DNA from: Stachybotrys elegans
Taxonomy: Eukaryota; Ascomycota; Sordariomycetes; Hypocreales; Stachybotryaceae
Direction of reading: 5' to 3'
NCBI GenBank assembly: GCA_020746835.1
Contig: JAGPNK010000010.1
Coordinates: 186,001-250,000, forward strand
DNA length: 64,000 nucleotides
In this document: positions 33,566 through 43,750 of the stretch, one piece after another
Layout of the letters: each line of letters starts with the position of its first letter
Position numbering within the stretch: the first letter of the stretch is position 1
The notes under the pieces: generated by a model
Seen by the model: the letters and a program-made list of their open reading frames with translations, nothing else
Database searches by the model: none
What the model was told of the DNA's origin: nothing
Translations under genes and position numbers: made by a program

Positions 33566-34915
33566 TCATGGAGGGCTGCCGATGAAAATGGTCAAGGTGT
33601 TGGAGTTTGCCGCCGACACCGTGCCCGACGCGTTCTCGCTGCCCGGGTTGACGTCGTCGTAGGCAAACGCGTAGCCCTTGCCGTCGACCTCGTGCTCGTG
33701 GACGATGCGGCTGTAGTGGTTGCTCGGGTCGGCGAGGTAGTAGCTCGTCTGGCCCAGGCCGGGCTGGACCTCGCCGCCGCCGAGGAGCAGCGTCGACCGC
33801 ACAAACGCCGCGCACAGCCGCGGGATCACCGCCAGGTGCACGCCGTTGTCCCCCGAGGCCTTGCCAAACGGCCCGCTGTCGCAGCCCCAGATGTCGCGCG
33901 CCGTCGGCCGGGCGTACCCGCGGTTGTCGCCGTCGCAGTTCATAACGTCCCCCGTCACCCAGCAGTTGACGCGCCCCGCCGGGCCTTGGGTGTCGATGAC
34001 GAGCGGCTGGCTTCGGTACTTGTTCCACACGTCGTTGGCATACTGGTCCCAGTACGTTACGAAGCCATTGGCGTCAAGGTCCGTGTACAGGTACGGCGAC
34101 AGCACCCGGACAGGGCCGTTGGATCCGGCCAAGCACATACCACCCCAGGGGCGACCGTCGCGGCCCGTCTGCGCTCCCAGCGAGTTGCAGATACTCGCCA
34201 CGGCGTTGGCGGTGACACCATAGGCTGACTGCGTGGGCCCGCCGTTGACGGTGAGCTCCATGCCCAGCGGCAGACCGACAAAGTCCACATAGCTGATGTT
34301 GGCATACAGCACACCCTCGGAAGTGAGAGTCAGCTCGACGAAACCCCAGTTGATGTTAGCGCTGGGGTCGCGGATGTTGTTGGGCGCTGGCTGTACGATG
34401 CCCTCCCCGACATCGGTGGCCACGACGGCAAAGGACAAGTCGCCAGCGGCGTAGTAGATGCGTCCCGAGGTGACGGAGAAGGGAAGCACGATGTTCAGCT
34501 CTTGGCCCGGGTTCATGGGGATCTGGACGTCAGCCTGGCTGATCCAGATGGGCACGCCGGAGCCGCCAGAGCTGGGATAGTACAGGCTTCCGTCGCCACG
34601 GATAAACACAACACGGCCGCTGGGGTCAAGGCCAGTGATGTACGCATTGATGAAGCCGCCGAACCTGTTGAGGAAGCGCATGTTGAGTGTGGGGGTTGCC
34701 TTGGCCTCAGGCTCAACAGGGTCTACCACAATGGGCTCGTCGCCCTTGTATGTGCCATTGAGGGTCGTCTCATAGCTGATGGTGAGATCCTCAATGCCTC
34801 CGGGCTGCACCTGGGTGTAGCCGTCCGACGAGGAGGCAACGTCCCCGCGGATGGCCAGAGCCGAGACGGATGCGAGAGACCCGGCAAAGGCCACGATCAA
34901 GGAAGCAAAGTGCAT
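33566..34915 (-). CDS. Secreted GH64-type beta-1,3-glucanase
   Basis: A single-exon 449-aa protein with a signal peptide (about 1-19) and an approximately 50-residue spacer. The rest reads as the GH64/thaumatin-like fold: a beta-rich start (N-M-R-F-L-N-R-F-G-G-F-I-N-A-Y-I-T-G-L-D), D-P-S-A-N-I-N-W-G-F-V-E-L-T-L (probable catalytic Glu region), Y-V-D-F-V-G-L-P-L-G, a sugar-binding region S-P-Y-L-Y-T-D-L-D-A-N-G-F, and a C-terminal Cys pair in W-G-C-D-S-G-P-F. GH64 enzymes cut long beta-1,3-glucan, releasing pentasaccharides. A role in remodelling its own or other fungal walls is inferred. Codon use is strongly C/G-ending. A TATA box lies about 80 nt upstream. Confidence 0.9.
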   Translation of the reverse strand: MHFASLIVAFAGSLASVSALAIRGDVASSSDGYTQVQPGGIEDLTISYETTLNGTYKGDEPIVVDPVEPEAKATPTLNMRFLNRFGGFINAYITGLDPSGRVVFIRGDGSLYYPSSGGSGVPIWISQADVQIPMNPGQELNIVLPFSVTSGRIYYAAGDLSFAVVATDVGEGIVQPAPNNIRDPSANINWGFVELTLTSEGVLYANISYVDFVGLPLGMELTVNGGPTQSAYGVTANAVASICNSLGAQTGRDGRPWGGMCLAGSNGPVRVLSPYLYTDLDANGFVTYWDQYANDVWNKYRSQPLVIDTQGPAGRVNCWVTGDVMNCDGDNRGYARPTARDIWGCDSGPFGKASGDNGVHLAVIPRLCAAFVRSTLLLGGGEVQPGLGQTSYYLADPSNHYSRIVHEHEVDGKGYAFAYDDVNPGSENASGTVSAANSNTLTIFIGSPP

Positions 34916-34991
34916 GATCAGGTCAAAGGATGGAGAGTTGCTGTTGGAATCGACCGAGGAAAATGAACAAGCTCGTCGTCGACATGCCTCA

Positions 34992-34998
34992 CTTTATA
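34992..34998 (-). promoter_or_regulatory. TATA box for the GH64 gene
   Basis: TATAAAG on the minus strand, about 80 nt before the ATG at 34915, which is a typical fungal spacing. Confidence 0.6.
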
Positions 34999-37563
34999 CT
35001 TTTTTCCCCCGTCAACTGTCAGCATAGGCACTATCGAGCCGTGCTCTTCATTGACCGCCGACGTCTTGATCGAAACTGGGCACGGCATCGGGATTCCTTG
35101 AAAAAGTCATGGCCGTTCAACCCTGAGGGACTCTCCCTGACACATCGCGCCTTGGCTCCCTGTGAACTATCCACCGCGCTTGGACTGTTGCTATCATCCG
35201 GACTGCCCGTCTCGGAGGAGCCAGGAGGAGATCTACACTTTCTGAGTATCAGACGGGAAGCTCCACGGTGGCATGTGCCCCTCCACGACATGTTGTTTCT
35301 CTGCCCCATTGCTTCATCTCGGCGGTATTCGCACTGGTGGCATGAGGAGGTGGACTGGGCTCACCTGCATTGGGAACCACCAAATGCATTTGGGATGCTT
35401 GCTCTTGAAGATTAGCTCCTGGCTACGACCCATCTTCAGCATCACTTGACCATGATTCTTTGCCTTCAGGGAAATCCCATTCTCTGCTCTGCGATGTCAT
35501 GACCTGTCTACCAGTATTCCATACCGACTGTCAAGCGTGCATGCTGCATCACTGACAGATATTATGGACATATAAAATGCCTGTTATGCTCGGAGAAAAA
35601 GAGATCGCCGAGGCGCTGTTTGAGCGGCGGCTCAGGCCGCTAGCACATGTGCGACTCCCCTTGCATGCAGCCATACCAAGCTTTCGGACGACATGGAGGA
35701 CCTGAAGATCCATCTGGGCGTCTCGTGGGGTATCAGAGGCCGAACACGCAAGGATTCGCCTCCGCAATGCGGGGGATCGATGCGACTTAATCAGGTAGGT
35801 CGACGTTTCCTGGGTGCAAGCGTGTGTAAGCTTGACATGTCTTACTCGACACGTGCCCAACCTGCCGGACGCCTAGGCCGGATCAGCATATACTCGCCAT
35901 GAGCCATCTATAATACCGTGGCTCATGTGTTCGTCACGCCGAGTAAGACGTCGGTGACTGGCCTATCGCAGTACACCATTTGCCGTCGCCCGTGGCCCCT
36001 GCTGCCAAACTCTATCTTGCAACAGTAATTTCTCAGGATCATGAACCTTCCCTGTTGGGTCACGGGCTCGAAACACCAATTTGTCACCAGTCATGCTGCC
36101 CCTGGGACACCTACTGACGGACCATCTTGCCTGGTTACATGGGATGCATCCTTGCCTATGTGTGTGCCTGTTGCCCGCCCACCTCGATAAACGGACATGC
36201 ATAAGAATCGTCTTGTGACGGAGAACAAGACTCAATAAGATACGTTGCCGCCATCACGGCCGCCCTCCGTCTTCGTCCCGGCAAACCCTGCCTCCACGCA
36301 CAGCCGCGCGAGGGGAAATTAGACCGTTACCATTATTGAAATCTCACGGAACGGCCATATGTAACGATCAATCTCGTTAAGCAGGCGGTGGTGGGGTCGA
36401 CGTGACTGCAGGCCGAATGAATACCTTCATCTCTCTGTTTCTCACCATCACGGGATGAAAAGCCGCCGCGATGGCACCGAGAGAGCGGGGGGCGGGGAGT
36501 CGATTCGTTCTCGTTTGAGTATCTCACCCTCGGGGTCGACTCGAACAAGACGAAGCCGCTCAGTCGGGTGTGTATCCCCACTGGCTGATGGACAGCACCG
36601 CGCACGCATGTGATGCTGTCATCTTTCCCACCGCGAATCATCTTGGTAGGTATTGTTTTCTATCAAGTATAAGTATGCGGAGGTAAGAGCAATGGGATGG
36701 GACCGAGTCGCGCACCCGCATGGTAACGTAGCGCTCGCGCGGTCATGAGCTTCCGCGACGTGGTAGGTTGTCCGTAGAGCGAGACTAGCAGACAAACGAA
36801 CGACTCGCTTGGCAGGGGGATGCGCTCAGTCTGGTCAGATCCTTTCCCACTTGGGTGTTATTCTCCGTCTGCATGTCCGTCTGCTAGGAGATGCAAGATA
36901 GAATGGGCTGTCGGGCCTCGGGGCGAATAACTTCCGTTGTTGCTGGAAGCAAGGGCCTGGGGAGAGCAAAGACGAGCGCCCTCGCGAATGTATTAGCACA
37001 GCGTCCATGTGGGATGGCATGCTGCTTGGCACTCGCATTTCATATCCCCCAGACCCCGGACAAGCCGCGCAGATTTTACGTAGACCCCTGGCCGGCTGAT
37101 CCTCCAAAATCATCATGATACAATTAAGAGGAAGAAGACGAAGCATCAACCTGCTTCAAGTAGACAGACATCTTGCTTTCATTATTCATCAACTGGGTCA
37201 TTGCTGAGACTTTGGAGAGACTCGTAGAATGTAAAAGAAGGGTGCAAACAAGAAACAACAACCGCAAACAGTAAGAATCCTTCATATCCATCATTCAGAA
37301 CGTGTAGAGAGAAGAAAGAAAAAGAGATATCAAGAAAGAAACTCCAGAGGGAATAAGCCAAGCCTGCTTGCAGACAACCAACCGACCAACCAACCAAACT
37401 CGCTTATGCACGCCGCCAACGCCATCTCCCTCCCTTCCCTGGTATACCAACTCCTCCTTTTTTTCAAGGCAAACCCGCTCTCTTGCTTTCTCTCTTTCTA
37501 CTTTTTTTTGTCTCGTCTTCCACTGGTCCGGACACACACAGGCGTCGAGGGCGGAGCATGCGC
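34999..37563. other. 2.6 kb gene-poor region upstream of the GH64 gene
   Basis: ORFs of up to 161 codons occur (34930-35415, +) but have random composition. I could not join any into a recognisable domain. It may be a long promoter for a regulated secreted enzyme. Confidence 0.5.
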
Positions 37564-39862
37564 TCACATGTCCATGGCGCGCGTCTCATCTCTCACCTCG
37601 TCGCTGCCGAGCTCCTTCTCCAGCTCGTCGGCGACGAAGCCCTCGTAGTCGTCGAGGTTCTTCTGGATGTGGATCTTGAACTTGATGACGTCGTTGAGGA
37701 TGCGGTCAATCTCCGTGTGGAGCTCCTCGCGGAGCGCGTTGGCTCGAAGAACGAGCTGCTCATACCTGGAAGTAGAAGCCCGTGGTTAGCAACATTCTAG
37801 GGGAATAGTGAGGAACGGGTGTGTGCACGTACTCAATGGTGGTGTTGATCTCGCGCTGCTCCAGGAGCTGCACCGACTCGGTCAAGCCGGCGCGCATGCG
37901 GGAAAGCTCCTTCTCCATCTTCTCAATCTGCGCGTCCGAGGCCATCTTCTGGGCCGTCGTCACCTCGCGCGTCTTCTCGTACTCCTCCTCGGCCGCCCGC
38001 ACGCGGTGGTTGAGGGCCTCGACCTCGCTGCGCTTGTCCTCGATGGCCTCCTTGATGCCCTCGAGCAGCTCGTGGTCCTTGACCATGTCCTCGATGGCCG
38101 TGTTGCGCCGCCGCGAAATCTCCTTCCTGAGCGCCAGGAAGCTGCTGCGGGCCTGGCCGCGCAGGTCGATGTTGAGGAGGTGGCTCGGCTGGTAGCCCGT
38201 GGTGCCGTCCATGGTCAGCCGGTCCGTCGAGGCCGCGCTGGCAGACATCTTGAGGTTTGAGGACGTGAAGTCGGTGTTGTCGCTGAACATGAGCTGCAGC
38301 TCGTACTCTTGGCCCTTGGCGTTGGCGGCCGTGGCGGGGATGAGCGCAATCTGGTAGGCCAGAGTATTGTACTTGTCCACCATGCGCTCGAGCTCGTCCA
38401 TCTTCTGCGTTGCCTCGGCCTCTTTGTCGGCCATCTTCTTCTTCACGTCCTCGAGCCTCTGCCCTGCTGATTCTATCCCCTTTTGGAGGCGCTCCCGCTC
38501 CGCAGTCATGCGGTCGATATCCTGCATGCTGATTCCCTGAGCGTCGACGGCCTTCTGTAAGCTCCGGCGCTCGTCGTCGGCTTCCCTAAGCTCCTGGTCG
38601 AGTTTCTCGACCTCTTCCTGTAGCGCTTGGATGCGGCCGTCGTACTTTTCCGTCCTCTGGGTCGCCAGTGCGTTGTATTCCTCAAACTTGATCCTGTCTT
38701 CCTCCATGATCTTGAAGTGGTTATCGAGGACGGCAGGATCCGGCGTAGACTTCTCCAGGTCCTCAATCTCCTTGAGCAGCCGCGCATTTTCGGCCTCGAG
38801 GATCTCGAGCTCTGACGTGTACTTGGAGTTTGACTGCTCAAACGCCCTGGCCATGGACTCGACATGCGGTGCCAGGACGCGCTCTGCGTCCTCGTCGCCC
38901 ATGTCCTCATCCATGGCAAGCCAGTCCCTGTATGCGCTGCTGAGGAAGTCAAACGTGATCCGGTCGCCGCTAACATCCAGCCCGCTCTCCATGCACGCAT
39001 CGTCGTATCTGCTGTTAGAGTACCCGTCGAGCATCTGAGCGAGCTGCATCATCCAGTGCAGCACTCCGAGAAACGTGCTCCAGTTCTGGCCTCCGACGGC
39101 CGCAATCTGGCTCTTGGTGATGCTCCTCTCAAAGGGATATCGGAGCTGCTTTAGAATAGGCGGTACTTCCTGATCGATGTTCTTCTGGAACCTGTGGCTG
39201 GGATCGATGCGGTGGTAGAGCCACTGGAACATGTAGTTGAAGTCCTTCTGGGTCGGCGACTTCATGACATTCTGAGAGAGGACATGCTTCATCTCCATCT
39301 CAAAATTGTGCTGGACCATGTAGTCCATCAGCTCTTGTCCAATGCGCGCCTGATATGATCTATCCTTGAGTGGTCGCGGGTCGCGAGGCACGCCGGCGGC
39401 CTGCGGTGTGGTCTGGAAGAAGCTCTGGTGCGTGGTGGGCGCGCTCACGGACTGCCGCGGGCGGTAGACGCTGCTTCGTCGATCAACCTCGGAGGTCCTG
39501 GATGCGGCGGGGGTGAAGGACGACTTGGGCTGCTGGAACGAAGAGCGCTTGACCGACGAGAGCCCCAGGTCGGCCAGGTTCCCGCCGGAAGAGGAGCGAT
39601 GGAAGAGAGGCTGGCTGGGCCGTGACATGGCGAGGGACTGCCTAGATCCCGACATGGGCCGAACATGGCTGCCAGGGTAGTTGGGGTTGTTCGAGTTGGA
39701 TCGCTTCATGGTCGACCCGGGCGCGGGGATACCGCTGTTCATGCTGATGCCTCCGAGAGTCTGGGATTGGTTAGCCAAAGAGGTGCGCGCAGAGCCTGCA
39801 GTCTCTCTCCCTCTCACCTCTCGCGGTCTGCGCACGCTCCAGAGGCCGGTGTCTTGCGACAT
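37564..39862 (-). CDS. ndc80: Kinetochore protein Ndc80/Hec1
   Basis: Exons on the minus strand are 39862-39818, 39760-37833 and 37765-37564, giving about 724 aa. The second intron (67 nt) is required to reach the conserved end. The first (39817-39761, 57 nt) is in frame, so the gene also reads through to 743 aa, but its GTGAGA donor, CTAAC branch site and CAG acceptor, and the restored R-P-R-E-T-L-G-G-I, favour splicing. A basic Ser-rich N-terminal tail is the expected Aurora B target. It is followed by a calponin-homology domain (about 130-270) with Y-M-F-Q-W-L-Y and F-L-G-V-L-H-W-M. Long heptad coiled coils (about 320-700) are broken by the loop region. With Nuf2, Spc24 and Spc25 it couples kinetochores to microtubules. 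Confidence 0.95.
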
Positions 39863-40367
39863 GACGGCCTAGAACGCTATGGTGTGATGCTGAGGGGGCG
39901 CGTACAATCGTATGCGCGGGCCAAGGTTGGCGCAGAAAGTTACACTGGGCGGTGCGTCGAGGGAGGCGTGAATCGTCTTGCTCTCGGTTGGTGTAGTAGC
40001 AGAGGGATGCGATTTGCGATTATCGTGTTGGGCTGGTGGTGGTTTGTGTTGCTGGGCATGAAAGTAAACAAACGCAGATTGCCGAATTGTGATTGGACGA
40101 CTAGCCGTTTTGGGACCGCATGCAAGGCGGGGGTGTAGATAAAGGAGATAAAAGGAGATGCCATGGACCCACGTGACCCAGGCCAAATTGATCATGATGG
40201 CAGCCTCGGCTCACGCTGCTGACTTAGCAACTTTCAGCCGACGACGCAGCACATGTATTAATTACACTGTTCCCTGCCTCCTCATCCATACCCGACTACA
40301 AAGTCATCCGCACCAGCCAGTTTGGTGATGAGGTTGACGCGTTGACGATAGCCGACCATCGCACACC
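39863..40367. other. Divergent promoter region of ndc80 and pex14
   Basis: About 500 bp shared by two divergent genes. No TATA box or repeat stands out. Confidence 0.5.
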
Positions 40368-41560
40368 ATGGCTATCCGTGAAGACTTGGTGGCCTCTGCG
40401 GTAAGTCATTCCAGCATGCATGCATTCAGACGTCACAGCTAACGGCCACCTGCAGGCGCAATGTTAGTCAATCCGATTGCCGTACTGACGCCTCGGCGTT
40501 ATTAACCAAAACGCAGTCCTGCAGGATCCCAATGTCGCGTCGTCGTCCATCGAGAACCGAGTCTCATTCCTTCGATCCAAGAACTTGACGCAGGAGGAGA
40601 TTGACGTGGCCCTGTCGCGAGTCGGCGCAGGCCCCCCTCCGCCAGCCGCACCCTATCCAGCCGCTTCCTCTGGATATCCTCAGCAATACTACCAGCCCTA
40701 CCCCCAGAATGCATGGCAGCCACCCCCTCCCGTGCCCCGACGGGACTGGAGGGACTGGTTCATCATGGCGACGGTTGCCAGTGGAGTTAGCTACGGTCTC
40801 TACACTCTCGGAAAGGTATATTTTTGCAATGAGATGGATAGATACCTGACGTGACGCGCAAGGCTAATCGTTGCAGCGCTACGTCTACCCTCTAGTAGCT
40901 CCTCCCACCCCCGAGCGATTGGAGCAGGACAAGAAGTCCATCGAGGACCAGTTTGACAGAGCCTTTTCCCTCGTCGAGCAGCTCGCCAAGGATACCGAGA
41001 AGCTCAAGGAGGCAGAGCAGGAGCGGTCGAAGCGACTCGACGCGACTATCGTGGAGATGGAGACGGTCATCTCAGATCTGAAGCTGGCCAACCGGAGACG
41101 GGATGACGACTCGCAGCGCCTCCGCGACGAGATCAACGTGCTCAAGGGACTGATTCCCAAGGCCATAGACAGCCAGAAGGATGCCACGGACTCTCGTCTG
41201 CGGGAGATCAACACGGAGCTGACCAGTCTCAAGACGCTCGTGTCGCAAAGAGTCGGGTCTGCACCAGCACCAGCCTCGTCGAGCAACTTCCGCCGACCCA
41301 CCATCAGCAGCCCAGCCACACCGAGCGCTGAAGTCACGCCGGACACCGCCAGCGCGGAGCCGTCCAAAACGTCCGCGCCGAAGGCGGGGGCCAGCCCCGG
41401 CATTGGCCGAACCCTAGGCATGAATGGAGGCTCGGCCAAGGCATCAATCCCAGCGTGGCAGATGGCCATGGCAAACAAGACCAACGACACCCCCGCGACG
41501 TCGTCGTCTTCCAACGAGACGGAGAACCAAGAGGCTACCGCAGGAGCAAGTAGCTCCTAA
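40368..41560 (+). CDS. pex14: Peroxin Pex14, peroxisomal import docking protein
   Basis: Exons are 40368-40400, 40456-40462, 40517-40815 and 40877-41560 (introns 55, 54 and 61 nt), giving 340 aa. The second exon has only 7 nt (GCGCAAT); including it gives A-S-A-A-Q-F-L-Q-D-P, the conserved Pex14 N-terminus. Residues about 5-48 form the three-helix domain that binds Pex5 WxxxF motifs. A Pro/Tyr/Gln-rich linker follows, then a membrane helix (about 93-113) and a coiled coil (about 120-240). A Ser/Pro/Thr-rich tail ends the protein. It docks Pex5/Pex7 cargo at the peroxisome membrane with Pex13 and Pex17. The frame is intact. Confidence 0.95.
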
Positions 41561-41797
41561 AGGATTGGCGGTGACATGGCAGTACTCCTTGTATTATAGA
41601 ATGTGGGCAATCCTGCCAACGCAGGTTGCATTTGACGGTATAGTCTGGCACGAATATGAAATGGGATAAAGCAAGGTACGCAGTGTCTTGGGGCAATGTT
41701 GCAGAGCAGTCTATTTCCATCTGGCAATTTGAAGCAAACATCAGAGGGCAATCATGTCTTGCTATTGGATTCTACAGCAACACGCTGCCAAAGCAGT

Positions 41798-42776
41798 TTA
41801 AGGATCCGAGAAGCAGGGGCCGGCTCCGATGACGCCATTGGGGTTGACTGGCCCATAAACGCCTCCAGTACCAATGCCTCGAGGGCATTGGGCGCTTATC
41901 TTCCGATTAATTGTTTCGTAATTCTCGCTCATGAAGCAGGAAGTCTTGCCATTGGTCATGCGGAAGCTATTTCAGAGAAGAGACACGTCAGTTGGCTTCA
42001 GTCTTTTGCGCAGCGTGGACAGGGGAAAGGAGGCCACAACTCACACCCAGAGGGTACAGTCGGTAACGCTGTGGCACCAGGCGCAGCACTGGCTGCGATA
42101 TTCCTCGGTGAAGGCCGGGAAAGTGGCCTCATAGCCGAGCTTCTGTGCGTAGCTGCGGTTGGGGTCGACATATGAATACATTCTGCCCGACGCCAAGGCG
42201 TTGTGGCACGCAGGGGGGATGGGGACGGTGACAGTCGACGTGGCCGTTGCGCCGACGGTTGTCACTGTCGCGACGATGGTAGCCGAGGACACGGTGGTGG
42301 TGATGTGCTCGGTGGCCACGGTCGTTGGCAGGCTGACGGTGAGGGGGGAGACGGTGACGAGGTCGGTCTGGGTGACGATGACGGTCGGGGCCTGTGCCGT
42401 GACAGTCATGGCCGAAGCCCCGAGACACGAGCAGGCGCTGGAGTAGCGGACGGCGCCGGAGCAAGCGCTCGCGTAGGCCGGGATGAGGGAGGGGATCTGG
42501 GTTTCTTGACGCTTGGCGACGCCGATGACGCTGTTGACGGACTGCGTGACTGTCGTGATGAAGCTGGTATGGGTCTGTATGGGAGAAGTCAGCGATGCGC
42601 GGGACGAAAGAGAGGGTATGTGTATGTTGTGTGTACTTACACGGGGGTCTGTGACCGTCGCCGTGACGGAGATGAAGCGAGACTCGGTCACATCATAGTA
42701 GACGGTGGGAGTGACGGTTTCCGTCTCGACCTCTGTTGCTGTAACCGTTCTTTTCAAGATATATTAGCCAAGGGAG

Positions 42777-42818
<42 letters not shown>

Positions 42819-43021
42819 ATACTGCCCACTGGGCAAGTGCTACAAGATAGGGAAACCTACGAGACGGCGGGCGTGACAGTCGTCAGGAAATAGGAGTTGC
42901 AGTCTTGCACACCGGGACGCTGGGTATTGCGAATACCACGAAGGCAGTTGTCGGCGTTGCAGGCTGCAACCGCAAGGCCAGGCAAAAGAGCGGCGATGGG
43001 AGGGAGGAGAAGGGCCCTCAT
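41798..43021 (-). CDS. Secreted Thr-rich cell-surface protein with Cys-rich C-terminus
   Basis: Exons on the minus strand are 43021-42861, 42749-42641, 42574-42045 and 41966-41798 (introns 111, 66 and 78 nt), giving 322 aa. A signal peptide covers about 1-20, followed by C-N-A-D-N-C-L-R-G. The middle is mucin-like, dominated by T/V repeats (T-V-T-A-T-E-V-E-T-E-T-V-T-P-T-V) likely to be O-mannosylated, and around a short Cys-containing A-C-S-C-L-G patch. The last 100 residues contain C-C-A-W-C-H-S-V-T-D-C-T-L-W-V-F, like a PAN/apple-type module. No GPI signal is seen. I do not recognise a specific family, and a wall-associated or adhesive protein is an inference. The second intron is in frame. 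The first holds a dinucleotide microsatellite. A TATA box lies about 90 nt upstream. Confidence 0.8.
42777..42818 (+). repeat. (AT)n(GT)n microsatellite inside an intron
   Basis: About ten AT units followed by about eleven GT units. The tract lies entirely within the first intron of the Thr-rich secreted protein gene. Confidence 0.95.
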
Positions 43022-43107
43022 TTTGTCACGGAGAATTCTGGCTTGGAACAACAAGACAGGAGGTGAGAATTTCTCTACAGCAGGCAAACAATGTGCCACG
43101 CCTGGTC

Positions 43108-43115
43108 ATTATATA
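43108..43115 (-). promoter_or_regulatory. TATA box for the Thr-rich secreted protein gene
   Basis: TATATAAT on the minus strand, about 90 nt before the ATG. Confidence 0.5.
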
Positions 43116-43750
43116 TTGTCCTAACATACAAGTCCATGCCATACGGGCCCCGTGGATTCTCCAGGGAAAGCTGAAGCCATAGCAATCTCCTTCACGAAGC
43201 CCGCCGTGCCAAAGAGGGTAGGCTGTATATTTTCAACTACCCCTGCCCCAGCCGTTGTCGGTAGATTCCTGTCAAAGCGCCCTAGCCCGACGCCGGAGGA
43301 CGAGGTTATTGAGTGTTAAGCATTCAGCTCGAGGGCTCTAGATGTCATGTGGCGCCGAATGGGCTCGCGGCTAGCCCCGAAGAGGTTTCTTGTGTGTCGA
43401 CGATGTTTGCGGACAAGGGGCTAGTTGGAATAAGGGGGTCTTGTTTTGATATAGAAAATTTGAGCATGTTAATGTAGGGCTGGTTTCTGTGGCGGTAGGA
43501 AACAACCATAAATCCTAAAATTAAGGTTAAATGGAGTATCGGTAACAACAAGAACAACACGGATATGCTACTTCGACATGAAATTACTATAAAATCAGCA
43601 CCCAAGTCAACTACTGGTATCGCCCAAGATGAGCTTGTTCAACTCAATGGGTCCTTACGGGCCTAGATACATAGACAAGCATGATGACTCTGGAGCGACC
43701 ATGGCCAGATAGCTGAGTGAATACCCTAGTGACCAGCAGCAACACCGTCC
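43116..43750. other. Intergenic region
   Basis: Between two minus-strand secreted-protein genes. No gene or repeat is seen. Confidence 0.5.

Noticed and set aside
34930..35415. 161-codon plus-strand ORF upstream of the GH64 gene
   Set aside because: Overlaps the GH64 promoter and TATA box; random composition and no domain.
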